A DNA stretch of 64,000 nt, taken from assembly GCA_002753135.1 (NCBI GenBank), contig PDZV01000002.1, positions 81,718 through 145,717 on the forward strand, written 5' to 3'. The DNA is from Magnetococcales bacterium WMHbinv6. Lineage in GTDB: Bacteria; Pseudomonadota; Magnetococcia; Magnetococcales; Magnetaquicoccaceae. Below are positions 43,825 through 53,139 of this stretch, in pieces. Positions within the stretch are counted from its first letter, which is position 1, and each line of letters opens with the position of its first letter. The notes beneath the pieces were generated by a model. That model saw nothing but the letters and a program-made list of their open reading frames with translations. It did not search any database and had not been told where the DNA came from. The position numbers and the translations under genes were made by a program.

Positions 43825-43911
43825 ACCCCTGCCAAACCGGGCAACGGTGCCCTGTCGAACGTTGCAACCGTTGCCCCGGCTGTTCCCCTTGCCCGACAAC
43901 CTGCTGCTCTG

Positions 43912-46368
43912 ATGAACAGCTCCACCTGCTACCACTGCGGTCTGCCACTGTCCGAAGAGACGACCATTCGGCAGGAGGATCGGGCATTCTGCTGCCGGGG
44001 TTGTCAACAGGCATGGGCGATGATCCGTTCCATGGGCTTGAGTGGTTATTATCAGCATCGTGACGCCGGGGCCGTCGGCATGCAACCACAAGAGATCGAT
44101 CAGGCCAGCCTCGCCACGTTCGATGATCCGCTTTATCAGGAAAAATGGGTCCATCCGGTCGAGCATGGCTGCCTGGAGGTCAATCTGATCCTGGATGGCC
44201 TCCATTGCGCTGCCTGTGTCTGGCTCAATGAGCAGGTGATACGCCACCTGCCCGGGGTGCAGGAGGTGTGGATCAATTTTGCCACCCACCGCGCCCGGGT
44301 GCGCTGGCAACCCCAACAGACTGCCCTTTCTGAAATCATTGCCGCAGTACGTCGCATTGGCTATCAGGCCGAACCCTACGATCCCAGCCAGCAGGAGTGG
44401 CAGCGCAATCGCCAGGATCGACGCCTGTTGACCCGCCTGGGGGTCGCCGCCTTTGGGGCGGGTAATGTCATGTTTATCGCCGTCGCCCTCTACGCCGGTT
44501 ATTTTCAGGGGATCGATGGGGATACCAAACAGTTTTTTCACTGGATTTCTCTGCTGCTGTCCACGCCGGTACTCTTGTACAGCGGCTCTGTTTTTCTGCA
44601 GGCTGCCTGGCGCGGTTTGCGGGCCAGACGTTTGACCATGGAGTTACCCATCGCCCTGGGGGCCTGGGTCACCTATCTGTACAGTCTGTATGTCACCCTG
44701 CGCGGTTACGGCGAGGTCTATTTTGACTCGGTGACCATGTTTTTGTTTATTCTGCTAGGCGGACGGTTTCTGGAAACCTTGGCCCGCAACAAAACAGCGG
44801 CGGCAATGGAACGGTTGCTCAACCTGCAACCCAGGCAGGCCGTGGTCTTGCGCAACGGCGAAGCGGTGACCGTGCTGGTCCGAGAAGTAGAGGTCGGAGA
44901 GACCGTGCTGCTCAAACCGGGCGAGCGCGTTCCTGTTGATGGCACCATTCTGAGTGGGCAAACCAGCGTCGATGAGTCGATGCTGACCGGTGAATCGGTA
45001 CCGGTCAGCCGGGGTATCGGCGACCCTTTGGTCTGTGGCACGCTCAATCTTGATGGGGGGGTGACCATGACCGTGACCCGCATCGGGGAAGAGACTGCCC
45101 TGGCACGCATTCTGCGCCTGGTGGAACAGGCGCAGGCGGCACGCCCTCCCATCCAAAGCCTGGCCGACCGGATGGCTGGCCATTTTGTTGGCGTGGTGCT
45201 GCTGTTGGCGCTGCTGACTCTTGCCTGGTGGTGGCACGATCCGGCCCAGGCCCTGGAAAATATGGTGGCCGTGCTGATCATCACCTGCCCCTGTGCGCTG
45301 GGGCTGGCCGCTCCGGCGGCAATGATCACCGTCATGGGCAGTGCTGCCCGCAGCGGTATCTTGATCAAAAATGGCGAAACCATCGAACGTTTGGCCCGCA
45401 TCGATCAAATTGTCCTGGACAAAACCGGCGTCATCACCCTGGGCACGCCACGGGTTGCCCGTCTGCTGCCGGCTGCCGGCCATGATGAAGAGAGCCTGCT
45501 GACCTTGGCGGCGGCCATCGAACACTATTCCGAACATCCGCTGGGTCGTGCCATTCGCCTGGCCTGTCAGGAACGGGGTTGGCAACCGGTCGCAGGGGTC
45601 GAGCAGGTGTGCAATCATCCCGGCGTCGGCCTGCAAGCCCAGCTCAATGGGGAGGTGGTGCGGGTGGGTCGGGCAACCTTTGCCCTGGCCGCAGAGAGTG
45701 GTTCACTCCCCGCCTTGCCAGCCGATGTGCAGCAACCGGTAACCTGGAGCGCCTGCAGCCGTGCTGGTCAACTGGTGGGCTGGATCGGTCTGGCCGATCC
45801 ACCGAAACAGAATGCCCCCCAAGTAATTGCCGCTTTGCAACAGATGCAGTTGCCCGCCATGCTGCTCTCCGGGGATCGTCGCGCCGTGGTGGAACATGTG
45901 GGTAATCTGACCGGCATTAAAACGTGTATCAGCGAGGTGCTGCCAGCCGAAAAGGAGGCCGTCATTGCCCGTCTGCAACAGGAGGGTAAAATGACAGCCA
46001 TGGTCGGTGATGGCGTCAACGATGCCCCCGCCCTGGCCCGGGCCGATGTGGCGATCAGTGTGGCCAACGCCAGCGATCTGGCGGTTGCCTCGGCGGATGT
46101 CATCCTGCTCAACCGCGACCTCTCTGCCGTGGTGCAGACCTTTCGCCTGGCGCGGCAAACCCTGCGCATTATCCGGCAAAATTATTGGTTCTCTTTTTTT
46201 TACAATGTTTTGGCCATTCCTCTGGCCATGGCGGGGTTGGTGGCACCAATCATTGCCGCCGTCGCCATGCCTCTTTCCAGTCTGGTGGTGGTCGGCAACG
46301 CCTTGCGCCTGCGACAACCAGAGGGTATGCCCGCCGTCTCGACCAGCCCATTTGCCAAGGGGGGATGA
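43912..46368 (+). CDS. ccoI: Copper-translocating P-type ATPase CcoI (FixI)
   Basis: Exports Cu across the inner membrane to supply the cbb3 CuB site. The 818 residues begin with a Cys-rich segment (CYHCGLPL, FCCRGCQQA), then an HMA domain with CAAC near 102, eight expected helices, the CPCALGLAAP motif in helix 6, the phosphorylation site near 503, SEHPLGRAI and GDGVNDAPALA. The phosphorylation loop reads DKTGVITLG, whereas nearly all P-type ATPases have DKTGTLT, so a conserved Thr is Val. An 87-base gap with no gene separates it from ccoQ. ccoS follows directly. Confidence 0.95.
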   Translation: MNSSTCYHCGLPLSEETTIRQEDRAFCCRGCQQAWAMIRSMGLSGYYQHRDAGAVGMQPQEIDQASLATFDDPLYQEKWVHPVEHGCLEVNLILDGLHCAACVWLNEQVIRHLPGVQEVWINFATHRARVRWQPQQTALSEIIAAVRRIGYQAEPYDPSQQEWQRNRQDRRLLTRLGVAAFGAGNVMFIAVALYAGYFQGIDGDTKQFFHWISLLLSTPVLLYSGSVFLQAAWRGLRARRLTMELPIALGAWVTYLYSLYVTLRGYGEVYFDSVTMFLFILLGGRFLETLARNKTAAAMERLLNLQPRQAVVLRNGEAVTVLVREVEVGETVLLKPGERVPVDGTILSGQTSVDESMLTGESVPVSRGIGDPLVCGTLNLDGGVTMTVTRIGEETALARILRLVEQAQAARPPIQSLADRMAGHFVGVVLLLALLTLAWWWHDPAQALENMVAVLIITCPCALGLAAPAAMITVMGSAARSGILIKNGETIERLARIDQIVLDKTGVITLGTPRVARLLPAAGHDEESLLTLAAAIEHYSEHPLGRAIRLACQERGWQPVAGVEQVCNHPGVGLQAQLNGEVVRVGRATFALAAESGSLPALPADVQQPVTWSACSRAGQLVGWIGLADPPKQNAPQVIAALQQMQLPAMLLSGDRRAVVEHVGNLTGIKTCISEVLPAEKEAVIARLQQEGKMTAMVGDGVNDAPALARADVAISVANASDLAVASADVILLNRDLSAVVQTFRLARQTLRIIRQNYWFSFFYNVLAIPLAMAGLVAPIIAAVAMPLSSLVVVGNALRLRQPEGMPAVSTSPFAKGG

Positions 46369-46369
46369 A

Positions 46370-46591
46370 ATGGAAATACTCTATATGCTGGTTCCCTTAG
46401 CCATTCTGCTTGGTTTGACCGGTCTGGTCGCCCTGATCTGGGCCATTCGCCACGGGCAGTTCGAGGACATGGAAGGACCAGCCCATCGTATTCTTTTTGA
46501 GGATGATCAATCGTTGGTACCGGTCCAACCCCCTCCTTCTACAGCGGAATCACCCCCTGCTGACCACAACAGCGCCGGACCTCCAGCTTGA
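46370..46591 (+). CDS. ccoS: cbb3 oxidase maturation protein CcoS
   Basis: A 73-residue single-helix protein required for cofactor insertion into cbb3 oxidase. The N-terminal helix (MEILYMLVPLAILLGLTGLV) is followed by the family signature WAIRHGQFEDMEGPAHRIL and a Pro/Ser-rich tail. GGGGGATGAA, including the ccoI stop, lies just before its ATG; the genes are one base apart. It is the last gene of the ccoGHQIS operon. Confidence 0.93.
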   Translation: MEILYMLVPLAILLGLTGLVALIWAIRHGQFEDMEGPAHRILFEDDQSLVPVQPPPSTAESPPADHNSAGPPA

Positions 46592-46892
46592 AATAGAGAT
46601 TTCACCTTGGCAACCATTGTCTGGAGAAAGTATTTATACTAATGTTGCCATTGAGGATTGCCGGTGCATCGTCTCAGTGTGGCGTCGCAACAGCGCATGG
46701 CGCTGTGCCAACAATCTGAAACAACAAGAAAAATAAAAACATTGGCACTCCCGACATACCTTGTTACAATGCGCGGTTCTTTTGGCATGTCACAAGAAAG
46801 CCGGGTGGCCGTTGTCTGGGCGACGGGGCACAACAGGGGGACTCCGGCACCCCGGACCGCTATCCATTCATCAAACGAAGGAGAGATACAAC
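46592..46892. other. Gene-free stretch before the SCP2 gene
   Basis: Holds the probable promoter at 46742-46770. Overlapping small frames exist but none has a ribosome site or a recognisable product. A further AT-rich patch near 46630-46652 could be another promoter. Confidence 0.5.
46742..46770 (+). promoter_or_regulatory. sigma70-type promoter of the SCP2 gene
   Basis: TTGGCA (46742-46747), 17 bases, TACAAT (46765-46770): five of six consensus bases in each hexamer, 122 bases before the ATG at 46893. Confidence 0.6.
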
Positions 46893-47288
46893 ATGGCAGA
46901 ACTCTTTTCCGCAGACTGGATGAACCGTTTCCAGGAAGAGTGGAACAAAGAGCCCGAGCTGACGGATCCGCTGGGTAAAATCAATTTCAATTCTACGATC
47001 GCCTACGGCATCGACGGTGAAAGCGCACCCCGTGGTGTGTTGGTCGTTGAACAGGGCCGGGTTGTCAAAAGCGGTGCCTTCAACGGAGAAACCCTCAACT
47101 GGGATCTGCGTGCCAGCCAGGAGAGTTGGGAAAAGTGGATCAGCAAAGGCATCGGCATGATGGGATTGGGCATGGCCTATACCACGCGCAAGCTCAAATT
47201 TGAGGTGGGTGATTATGGTGCCATGATTGCCGATCCGCGGATGGCTGGTCCCTTCATCAAGACCTTTGCGGTCATGGGACGGGTGTAA
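46893..47288 (+). CDS. SCP2-like sterol-transfer-family protein
   Basis: A 131-residue cytosolic protein with an SCP2-type lipid-binding fold: the N-terminal helix LFSADWMNRFQEEWNKEPEL, a central sheet (STIAYGIDGESAPRGVLVVE), DWVLRAS-like WDLRASQESWEKW, and a C-terminal helix with pocket-lining Gly/Met (KGIGMMGLGMAYTTRKLKFE). Such proteins bind hydrophobic ligands; none is identified here. AAGGAGAG lies before ATG 46893. It precedes the efflux adaptor gene, separated by an inverted repeat, so joint transcription is uncertain. Confidence 0.75.
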   Translation: MAELFSADWMNRFQEEWNKEPELTDPLGKINFNSTIAYGIDGESAPRGVLVVEQGRVVKSGAFNGETLNWDLRASQESWEKWISKGIGMMGLGMAYTTRKLKFEVGDYGAMIADPRMAGPFIKTFAVMGRV

Positions 47289-47306
47289 CACACTGGACAA
47301 AACTGA

Positions 47307-47388
47307 CAGCCTGTTGATAAAGTCGTCGGGCGACTGGCCAGCACCGTCTGTACAGCGGCAGGCCGCACGCGATTTTATTAACAGGCTG
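47307..47388. repeat. 82-bp inverted-repeat element
   Basis: CAGCCTGTTGATAAAGTCG (47307-47325) and its inverted copy (47370-47388) agree at 17 of 19 positions; the centre holds further self-complementary GGCCAGC-type sequence. It lies between the SCP2 gene and the efflux adaptor and could act as a terminator-like fold or be a small mobile repeat. Confidence 0.6.
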
Positions 47389-47423
47389 CTGTATTCGGTC
47401 ACACTGTAAGGGGACTGCGTACC

Positions 47424-48623
47424 ATGTTGAAGAAAAGAATATTTTCCCTTGGCATGTCAGCCATCCTGGCCGGCTTCGCCTGCACACCTGCCTTGCTCTC
47501 TGCTGCTGGTTATTCGCTCTCTGCACCGGCAGCGGGTGTACTGATGGTCGAATCCAGCAATATCGGGGCTACGACCACCTTGGGTGGCACGGTTGTCCCT
47601 TACAAAGAGGTGGCCTTCACCGCACAAATGCCGGGTCGCGTTGTTTATCTGGGCGGTGTTGAGGGAGATTGGTTCAAAAAAGGTGACATTCTGGCCGCAC
47701 TGGATAACGACGATCTGTTGGCCAAACGTCGTTCAGCCCAGGCCGCTCTGGCCCAGGCAGAGGCCAACTGGCGCAACGCACGGGTACAATATACCCGCCA
47801 GGTCTATTCCGGTTCCACCATGGCCTCCGACAACACCGGCATGGCCATGCCACGCATGTTCGACCGCATGTTCACCATGCCGCTCAGCGACATGGTCGGC
47901 AACGATAATCCGGAACTGGCCCGCCGGGCACAAATTTATGCCCAGGGCACGGCCATCGACCAGGCACAACATGGTTTGGCGCAGGCCCAGGCCACCATTC
48001 AGGAGCTGGATGCCAAACTGCGGGATACCCGCTCGGTGGCCCCCTTCCCTGGCGTCATCCTCACCAAACATGTGGAAAAAGGGGACACGGTACAACCAGG
48101 CATGCCGTTACTGACCTTTGCCGATACGCGATCCCTGCAAGTCAAGGTGGATATTCCCGCCCGTCTGGTGCCCGGCATCAAAAAAGATATGATTCTGCCC
48201 TGAGAAATGGATGTCGGCGACTCCCGCATTGAAACCCGTGTGGCCCAAATCTATCCGATGGCCGATCCGCAACGGCACACCGTAACTGTCAAGCTGGATC
48301 TGCCCAAAGATTCTCCGGCTGGCCCGGGCATGTATGCAGAAATCATGATCCCGGATATTACCACCCCGATCAAAAGCATGCCGGTGATTCAAAAATCGGC
48401 AGTTCTCTGGCGTGGCAGTCTGCCGGCAGTGATGGTGGTTGGTGCCAACAAGGAGCCGGAACTGCGCATGATCCGTCTGGGCGGCCTGGTGGATGAAAAA
48501 ACCGTCAGCGTACTCTCCGGCTTGCAGGTCGGTGAGCAGATTCTGGCCAACCCGGCCCAAAGTACAGCTGCCGCCGGTTGGCGGGAACAGGGTGGACCGG
48601 AAGCAAAAGGGGTCACCCGTTAA
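47424..48623 (+). pseudogene. RND efflux periplasmic adaptor, interrupted by one in-frame TGA
   Basis: A membrane-fusion protein (HlyD/AcrA family) of 400 codons. A signal peptide (about 1-27) is followed by a barrel-sandwich half-motif (GGTVVPYKEVAFTAQMPG, then VEGDWFKKGDILAALDNDDL), a helical hairpin, the second lipoyl half (SVAPFPGVILTKHVEKGDTV) and a beta-barrel domain. At 48201-48203 the frame meets TGA (CCC TGA GAA), and the same frame then continues with normal adaptor sequence (VAQIYPMADPQRHTVTVKLD) to 48623. No frameshift is involved. It is a nonsense mutation, a base-call error, or readthrough; TGA is an ordinary stop elsewhere in the window. Confidence 0.85.
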
Positions 48624-48776
48624 AAGACGTTGTTTGACCGGTCAATGGCGGCAACGACAGCTCAGGGCAGGCTGGATGACAACAAACGGCACTGTGCCCG
48701 TTGATCTGTGGTTACCAACCTGGTACTGGATGGTTGCTGCTAACTCTTCTCTTGATACAGTGATGGTCACACTCTG

Positions 48777-51700
48777 ATGGGTAAATTATTCAGTAAAGCG
48801 GATATGCCACCTCCCCCGGAACTGCCTCAAAAAGATGTCACCAGCCATCTTGGGGTGGCCGGCAATATGGCCAAAATGTTTATTCACTCCCCCCTCTCCC
48901 CGCTGCTGCTTTTTGCCTGCCTGGGGATGGGTATCCTGGGATTGATTTTTACCCCTCGTCAGGAAGATCCGCAAATTTCCGTGCCCATGGTCGATGTGTT
49001 CGTGCATTACCCTGGTGCCTCGTCCGAACAGGTGACCGCCTTGGTAGCCGAACCCCTGGAACGGATCATGAGCGAAATTGCCGGGGTCAAACATGTCTAC
49101 TCGGCCTCACAACAGGGTCAGGCCATGGTGACCGTCGAATTTGTCGTCGGTCAGGATATGGAGGCCTCACTGGTCAAGTTGTACGACAAGCTTCATTCCA
49201 ACAAAGACAAAATTCCGCCGGGCGTCTCGGAACCTCTGGTCAAACCCAAGGCTGTTGATGATGTTCCGGTGGTCACTTTGACCTTGTGGTCCAAGGATAT
49301 CGATGATGCCGCTTTGCGGGTACTCTCCCTGGACCTGCTGCAGCAGATCAATGAAATTCCCAACACCAGCCAGGGTTTTGTCATTGGCGGACGGGCAGAA
49401 CAGATTCGTGTTGAGGTCTTTCCGGAACGTCTTTCTGGATATGGCATCAGCCTTGATCAAATTGCCCAAACCATCAAAACGGCCAACAGTGAAACCGGAT
49501 TGGGCAAGGTGGAGGCGGGAGATCAGGGCTTTAACGTCTATACCGGTGCTTTTTTGCGCACGGCCCAGGATGTGGGCCGCCTGATTGTCGGCATCCGTGG
49601 CAATGCTCCCATCTATGTGCGCGATGTGGCCAATGTCTTTTCCGGTCCAGAAGAGACCAGCCAGATGGTGACCTATGCCACCGGTCGTTCACGCCCGGAA
49701 AATTTGCCAGAAGCGGATGGCATGCCTGCCGTGACCATCGCTGTGGCCAAGAAAAAGGGTTCCAACGGGGTCACCGTGGCCCAGGGGGTATTGGATAAGG
49801 TCGAAGAGCTGAAAGGACGGGTGATTCCGAAAAATGTGCAGGTTTCCGTCACCCGCAACTACGGCGAAACCGCCAACGAAAAGGTGAACGAACTGCTCTT
49901 CAAACTGCTGGTTGCCACCCTGGCGGTCACTGTGCTGGTATGGTATGCCCTGGGTATCAAACCGGCCATTGTCACCTTGATTGTGATCCCAGTGGTGATC
50001 CTGATGACCGTCTTCGCGGCCTGGATCATGGGTTACACCATTGACCGGGTCAGTCTGTTTGCACTGATTTTTTCGATCGGTATTCTGGTCGATGACGCCA
50101 TTGTGGTGGTGGAAAACATCTACCGCCGCTGGTTGCTGGAAGACAAATGCTGCCCGATCATCTCCATCGATGCCGTGCGCGAAGTGGGCAATCCCACCAT
50201 TTTGGCCACTTTTACCGTAATTGCCGCCCTTTTGCCCATGGGCTTTGTCAGCGGCATGATGGGGCCCTACATGCGACCGATTCCGGCTTTGGGCTCGGTG
50301 GCCATGCTCTTTTCGCTCTTTGCCGCCTTCATTTTTACCCCATGGCTGGCGATGATGATCAAACCAAGCATGCGCTCCTTGCATACCCACTCGGAGGCAG
50401 AACATGCCACCTCTGAAAAACTGGAAAAGTTTTATCGCTACACCATCAATCAGTTGCTGGACCATCCCCGCAAGGGTTGGGGCTTCATGGGATTGCTGGT
50501 CGGCGGTTTTTTTGCCTCGCTGCTCTTTTTCTATACCACGGCTGTCACGGTCAAAATTCTCCCCTTGGACAACAAGCCGGAATTTAACGTGGTGATCAAT
50601 CTGAACGAAGGCACAGCCTTGCCGAAAACAGCCAATCTGGCCAATCAGATGACCAACATCATCCGGGACAAAATCCCCGAAGTGATTGCCATGCCTTCCT
50701 ATGTAGGAACCGCTTCACCCTTCAACTTTAACGGCATGGTGCGCCACTATTATCTGCGGCGCAACTCCTGGGAGGCGGATATTCAGGTCCAATTGATCCA
50801 CAAAAGCAAACGCAAAAGAACCAGCCATGATATTGCCGTGGAGGTGCGTGAGCTGTTGACACCCATCGCCAACAAAAGCAATGCCCGCATTCAGGTGGTG
50901 GAGATGCCGCCAGACGGACCGGTGCTGCAATCGGTGGTCGCAGAAGTGAGCGGTCCGGATGCGGTAACCCGCCGCCGGGTGGCTGCCGATATGCTTGGCA
51001 TGTTTGCCCGCAGCAAGTCGATTGTTGACATGGACAGTTATATGCAGCATGCCCATGAAATCTGGCGTTTTGAAGTGGATACGGAAAAGGCGGTGCGACG
51101 TGGTGTCTCTGTCGATACCATCAACCGCAATCTGGGCATGGCCATGGGCGGTGCGCAACTGGGTGATGTCAAGCGGGGTACCGTTTTGGAGCCGACCTAT
51201 ATCGTGATCCAGGTTCCGATGGAGGTGCGCTCAAAAATCTCCTCGTTGGGCGATTTGCCGATCTCCACCCCCAAGGGGGATACGGTGCCGTTGGGCGAGT
51301 TGGGGCGTTTTGTCAAAGCGATGAAGGATGACATTGTCTTCCACAAAGATTTGCGCCCGGTGGAGTATGTGACCGGTGAGGTGACGGGCAAGCTGGATGC
51401 CCCCATCTACGCCATGCTGGAAGTGGAAGATATGTTGAAAAAATATACCACGCCAGACGGTGTCACCATTGCCGGAGAGTTTATGGGACCACCAAAAACC
51501 TACAGCAAATCCGGTTTTGAGTGGACCGGCGAGTGGACCGTTACCTATGAAACGTTCCGCGACATGGGCCTGGCCTTTGGGGTTGCTTTGATTCTGATCT
51601 ATATGCTGGTGGTATGGGAGTTTGGCAATTTCATGTTGCCAGCCATTATCATGGCACCGATTCCCCTGACCCTGCTGGGTATCGTGCCTGGACACTGGCT

Positions 51701-52364
51701 GCTGGGGGCCAAATTTACCGCCACATCGATGATCGGCTTCATTGCCCTGGCCGGCATTATCGTGCGCAACTCCATTCTCCTGGTCGATTTTACCCAGCAG
51801 GAAATTTTGAAAGGGGTTTCGGTACGGGAGGCGGTGATTCTCTCCTGCAAGGCCAGAACCCGGCCCATTATCATCACTGCATTGGCTTTGGTCGCTGGTT
51901 CATCGGTGATTTTGGGTGACTATATTTTCCAGGGGATGGCCATCTCTCTGCTGTTTGGTGCGATGATTTCCACTCTGCTGACCTTGTTGGTCATTCCATT
52001 GGGTTGTGTCAGTGCGCAACGGGCTTTTGTGATGCCGAAAGCACCCTACCCCAAATCCATCCAAGTGGAGATAGAGCAGCCCGTTGCGGTCAACAACAGT
52101 GCAAAAACAGAGAATGTGCAACCGCCGATGAATACGCCAGCAGTGACCGCCGCCGACTCCCACCAACCAGTCGAGAGCCAGGCACCGCTCAATGAGGCAC
52201 CTCCTGGCGTCATTGAGCCACCTTATGAACCGGTTGAACAGGCCGAGATGGAGGCAGTTGCGGAGGGAGCGAATGCAAGCAGCAAAAAAGAGGGAGGCAA
52301 TCGCCGGGGTATTCGCCTGAAATCGTCGCAAAGCGAAACCTCCTCTGGTGGAGAAACTCTCTGA
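48777..52364 (+). CDS. RND-family efflux transporter, inner-membrane pump
   Basis: A proton-driven pump of 1195 residues with twelve expected helices and two large periplasmic loops. Family motifs include VDVFVHYPGASSEQVTALVA after helix 1, GILVDDAIVVVENIYRR in helix 4 (two proton-relay Asp), and the helix 10-11 region ATSMIGFIALAGIIVRNSIL. The last 120 residues (from about 1075) form a Pro/Ala/Glu-rich, probably disordered cytoplasmic tail, uncommon in this family. The adaptor gene upstream carries a nonsense codon. No outer-membrane TolC-type gene is adjacent. The ribosome site is weak. The substrate is unknown. Confidence 0.9.
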   Translation: MGKLFSKADMPPPPELPQKDVTSHLGVAGNMAKMFIHSPLSPLLLFACLGMGILGLIFTPRQEDPQISVPMVDVFVHYPGASSEQVTALVAEPLERIMSEIAGVKHVYSASQQGQAMVTVEFVVGQDMEASLVKLYDKLHSNKDKIPPGVSEPLVKPKAVDDVPVVTLTLWSKDIDDAALRVLSLDLLQQINEIPNTSQGFVIGGRAEQIRVEVFPERLSGYGISLDQIAQTIKTANSETGLGKVEAGDQGFNVYTGAFLRTAQDVGRLIVGIRGNAPIYVRDVANVFSGPEETSQMVTYATGRSRPENLPEADGMPAVTIAVAKKKGSNGVTVAQGVLDKVEELKGRVIPKNVQVSVTRNYGETANEKVNELLFKLLVATLAVTVLVWYALGIKPAIVTLIVIPVVILMTVFAAWIMGYTIDRVSLFALIFSIGILVDDAIVVVENIYRRWLLEDKCCPIISIDAVREVGNPTILATFTVIAALLPMGFVSGMMGPYMRPIPALGSVAMLFSLFAAFIFTPWLAMMIKPSMRSLHTHSEAEHATSEKLEKFYRYTINQLLDHPRKGWGFMGLLVGGFFASLLFFYTTAVTVKILPLDNKPEFNVVINLNEGTALPKTANLANQMTNIIRDKIPEVIAMPSYVGTASPFNFNGMVRHYYLRRNSWEADIQVQLIHKSKRKRTSHDIAVEVRELLTPIANKSNARIQVVEMPPDGPVLQSVVAEVSGPDAVTRRRVAADMLGMFARSKSIVDMDSYMQHAHEIWRFEVDTEKAVRRGVSVDTINRNLGMAMGGAQLGDVKRGTVLEPTYIVIQVPMEVRSKISSLGDLPISTPKGDTVPLGELGRFVKAMKDDIVFHKDLRPVEYVTGEVTGKLDAPIYAMLEVEDMLKKYTTPDGVTIAGEFMGPPKTYSKSGFEWTGEWTVTYETFRDMGLAFGVALILIYMLVVWEFGNFMLPAIIMAPIPLTLLGIVPGHWLLGAKFTATSMIGFIALAGIIVRNSILLVDFTQQEILKGVSVREAVILSCKARTRPIIITALALVAGSSVILGDYIFQGMAISLLFGAMISTLLTLLVIPLGCVSAQRAFVMPKAPYPKSIQVEIEQPVAVNNSAKTENVQPPMNTPAVTAADSHQPVESQAPLNEAPPGVIEPPYEPVEQAEMEAVAEGANASSKKEGGNRRGIRLKSSQSETSSGGETL

Positions 52365-52365
52365 G

Positions 52366-53139
52366 ATGCCAATCTCTCTGCACCGTGCCGAACCGGTTGC
52401 ACTTCTGACTGCACGGTTAAGGAGCGCAGAGACGAGGCCCGAAGCGCGGCCAGGCCAGCAATGGTGCCGCGATGTCCATACCCAGGCTGGCAGAGGTGCG
52501 CTGGCCAGCGGGGCTCTCCTGGCATGGCTTATCTGTGGCTGGCCTTTTTCCGGGCAGAGTGCCGCGCCGGAATGGGGCAACAATTATTATCGCGCCGACC
52601 CACCCCGGGGTGAAAGTTTTTCCATTGATCCCGGTCGCCAGCAACCGCAATGGCAGACGGACCGTTTTCACCGACGCCGAGAAGATGCGGGACAGGCGGA
52701 CCGCCCGGCAGGCCAATACCGTTATGCACCCAACTGGTCAGAGCATGAAGAGAATGAGCAACCGCTGAAAGAGCGGGAACGGTTTGACCATCGCCCTGGG
52801 GCAGAGGTCTCCCCTTTGTGGCGCAATGAAGATTTGAACCATCGACAACCGCCACGGCATAACAACGGTTACACCGATCCCGCCTTCTCCAATCGTTATC
52901 CCGAACGGCGTGACGAGGTACCGATGGTACCGCCCTATGGTGATTTCAACCGGGAGCGGTCGCGTTGGGAAACCCCTTTCTACCCGCAGGATCGGGAGAG
53001 ATCATTACGGGAATATTCTGTTGTTCCACCGAGTTTTTTTTCCCCATATGAAGAGGAACGTTTGTCTGCGCCGCCCTTGCGGCGACGTTTTCAACCCAAC
53101 ACCTATGACAGTGGGGAAAATTGGTGGGAAAGTCGATGA
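52366..53139 (+). CDS. Arg/Pro/Tyr-rich protein of unknown function
   Basis: A 257-residue protein with no recognised domain. An N-terminal hydrophobic segment (about 50-65: GALLAWLICGWPFSGQSAA) looks like a signal peptide after an unusually long charged leader; a later start may be real. The rest is low-complexity and rich in Arg, Pro, Glu, Asn and aromatic residues, with tracts such as RREDAGQADRPAG and RNEDLNHRQPPRHNNGYT, suggesting a disordered exported protein. ATG 52366 lies one base after the RND stop and GGAG is present upstream; the next gene overlaps its stop, so it is in the RND operon. Confidence 0.55.
   Translation: MPISLHRAEPVALLTARLRSAETRPEARPGQQWCRDVHTQAGRGALASGALLAWLICGWPFSGQSAAPEWGNNYYRADPPRGESFSIDPGRQQPQWQTDRFHRRREDAGQADRPAGQYRYAPNWSEHEENEQPLKERERFDHRPGAEVSPLWRNEDLNHRQPPRHNNGYTDPAFSNRYPERRDEVPMVPPYGDFNRERSRWETPFYPQDRERSLREYSVVPPSFFSPYEEERLSAPPLRRRFQPNTYDSGENWWESR

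Noticed and set aside
43597-44541. 314-codon minus-strand frame over ccoQ/ccoI
   Set aside because: Antisense of the cco assembly operon with no domain.
48201-48203. TGA as selenocysteine codon in the efflux adaptor
   Set aside because: Adaptor proteins are not selenoproteins, no SECIS-like hairpin is evident just after the codon, and the context is a structural beta domain rather than a redox site.
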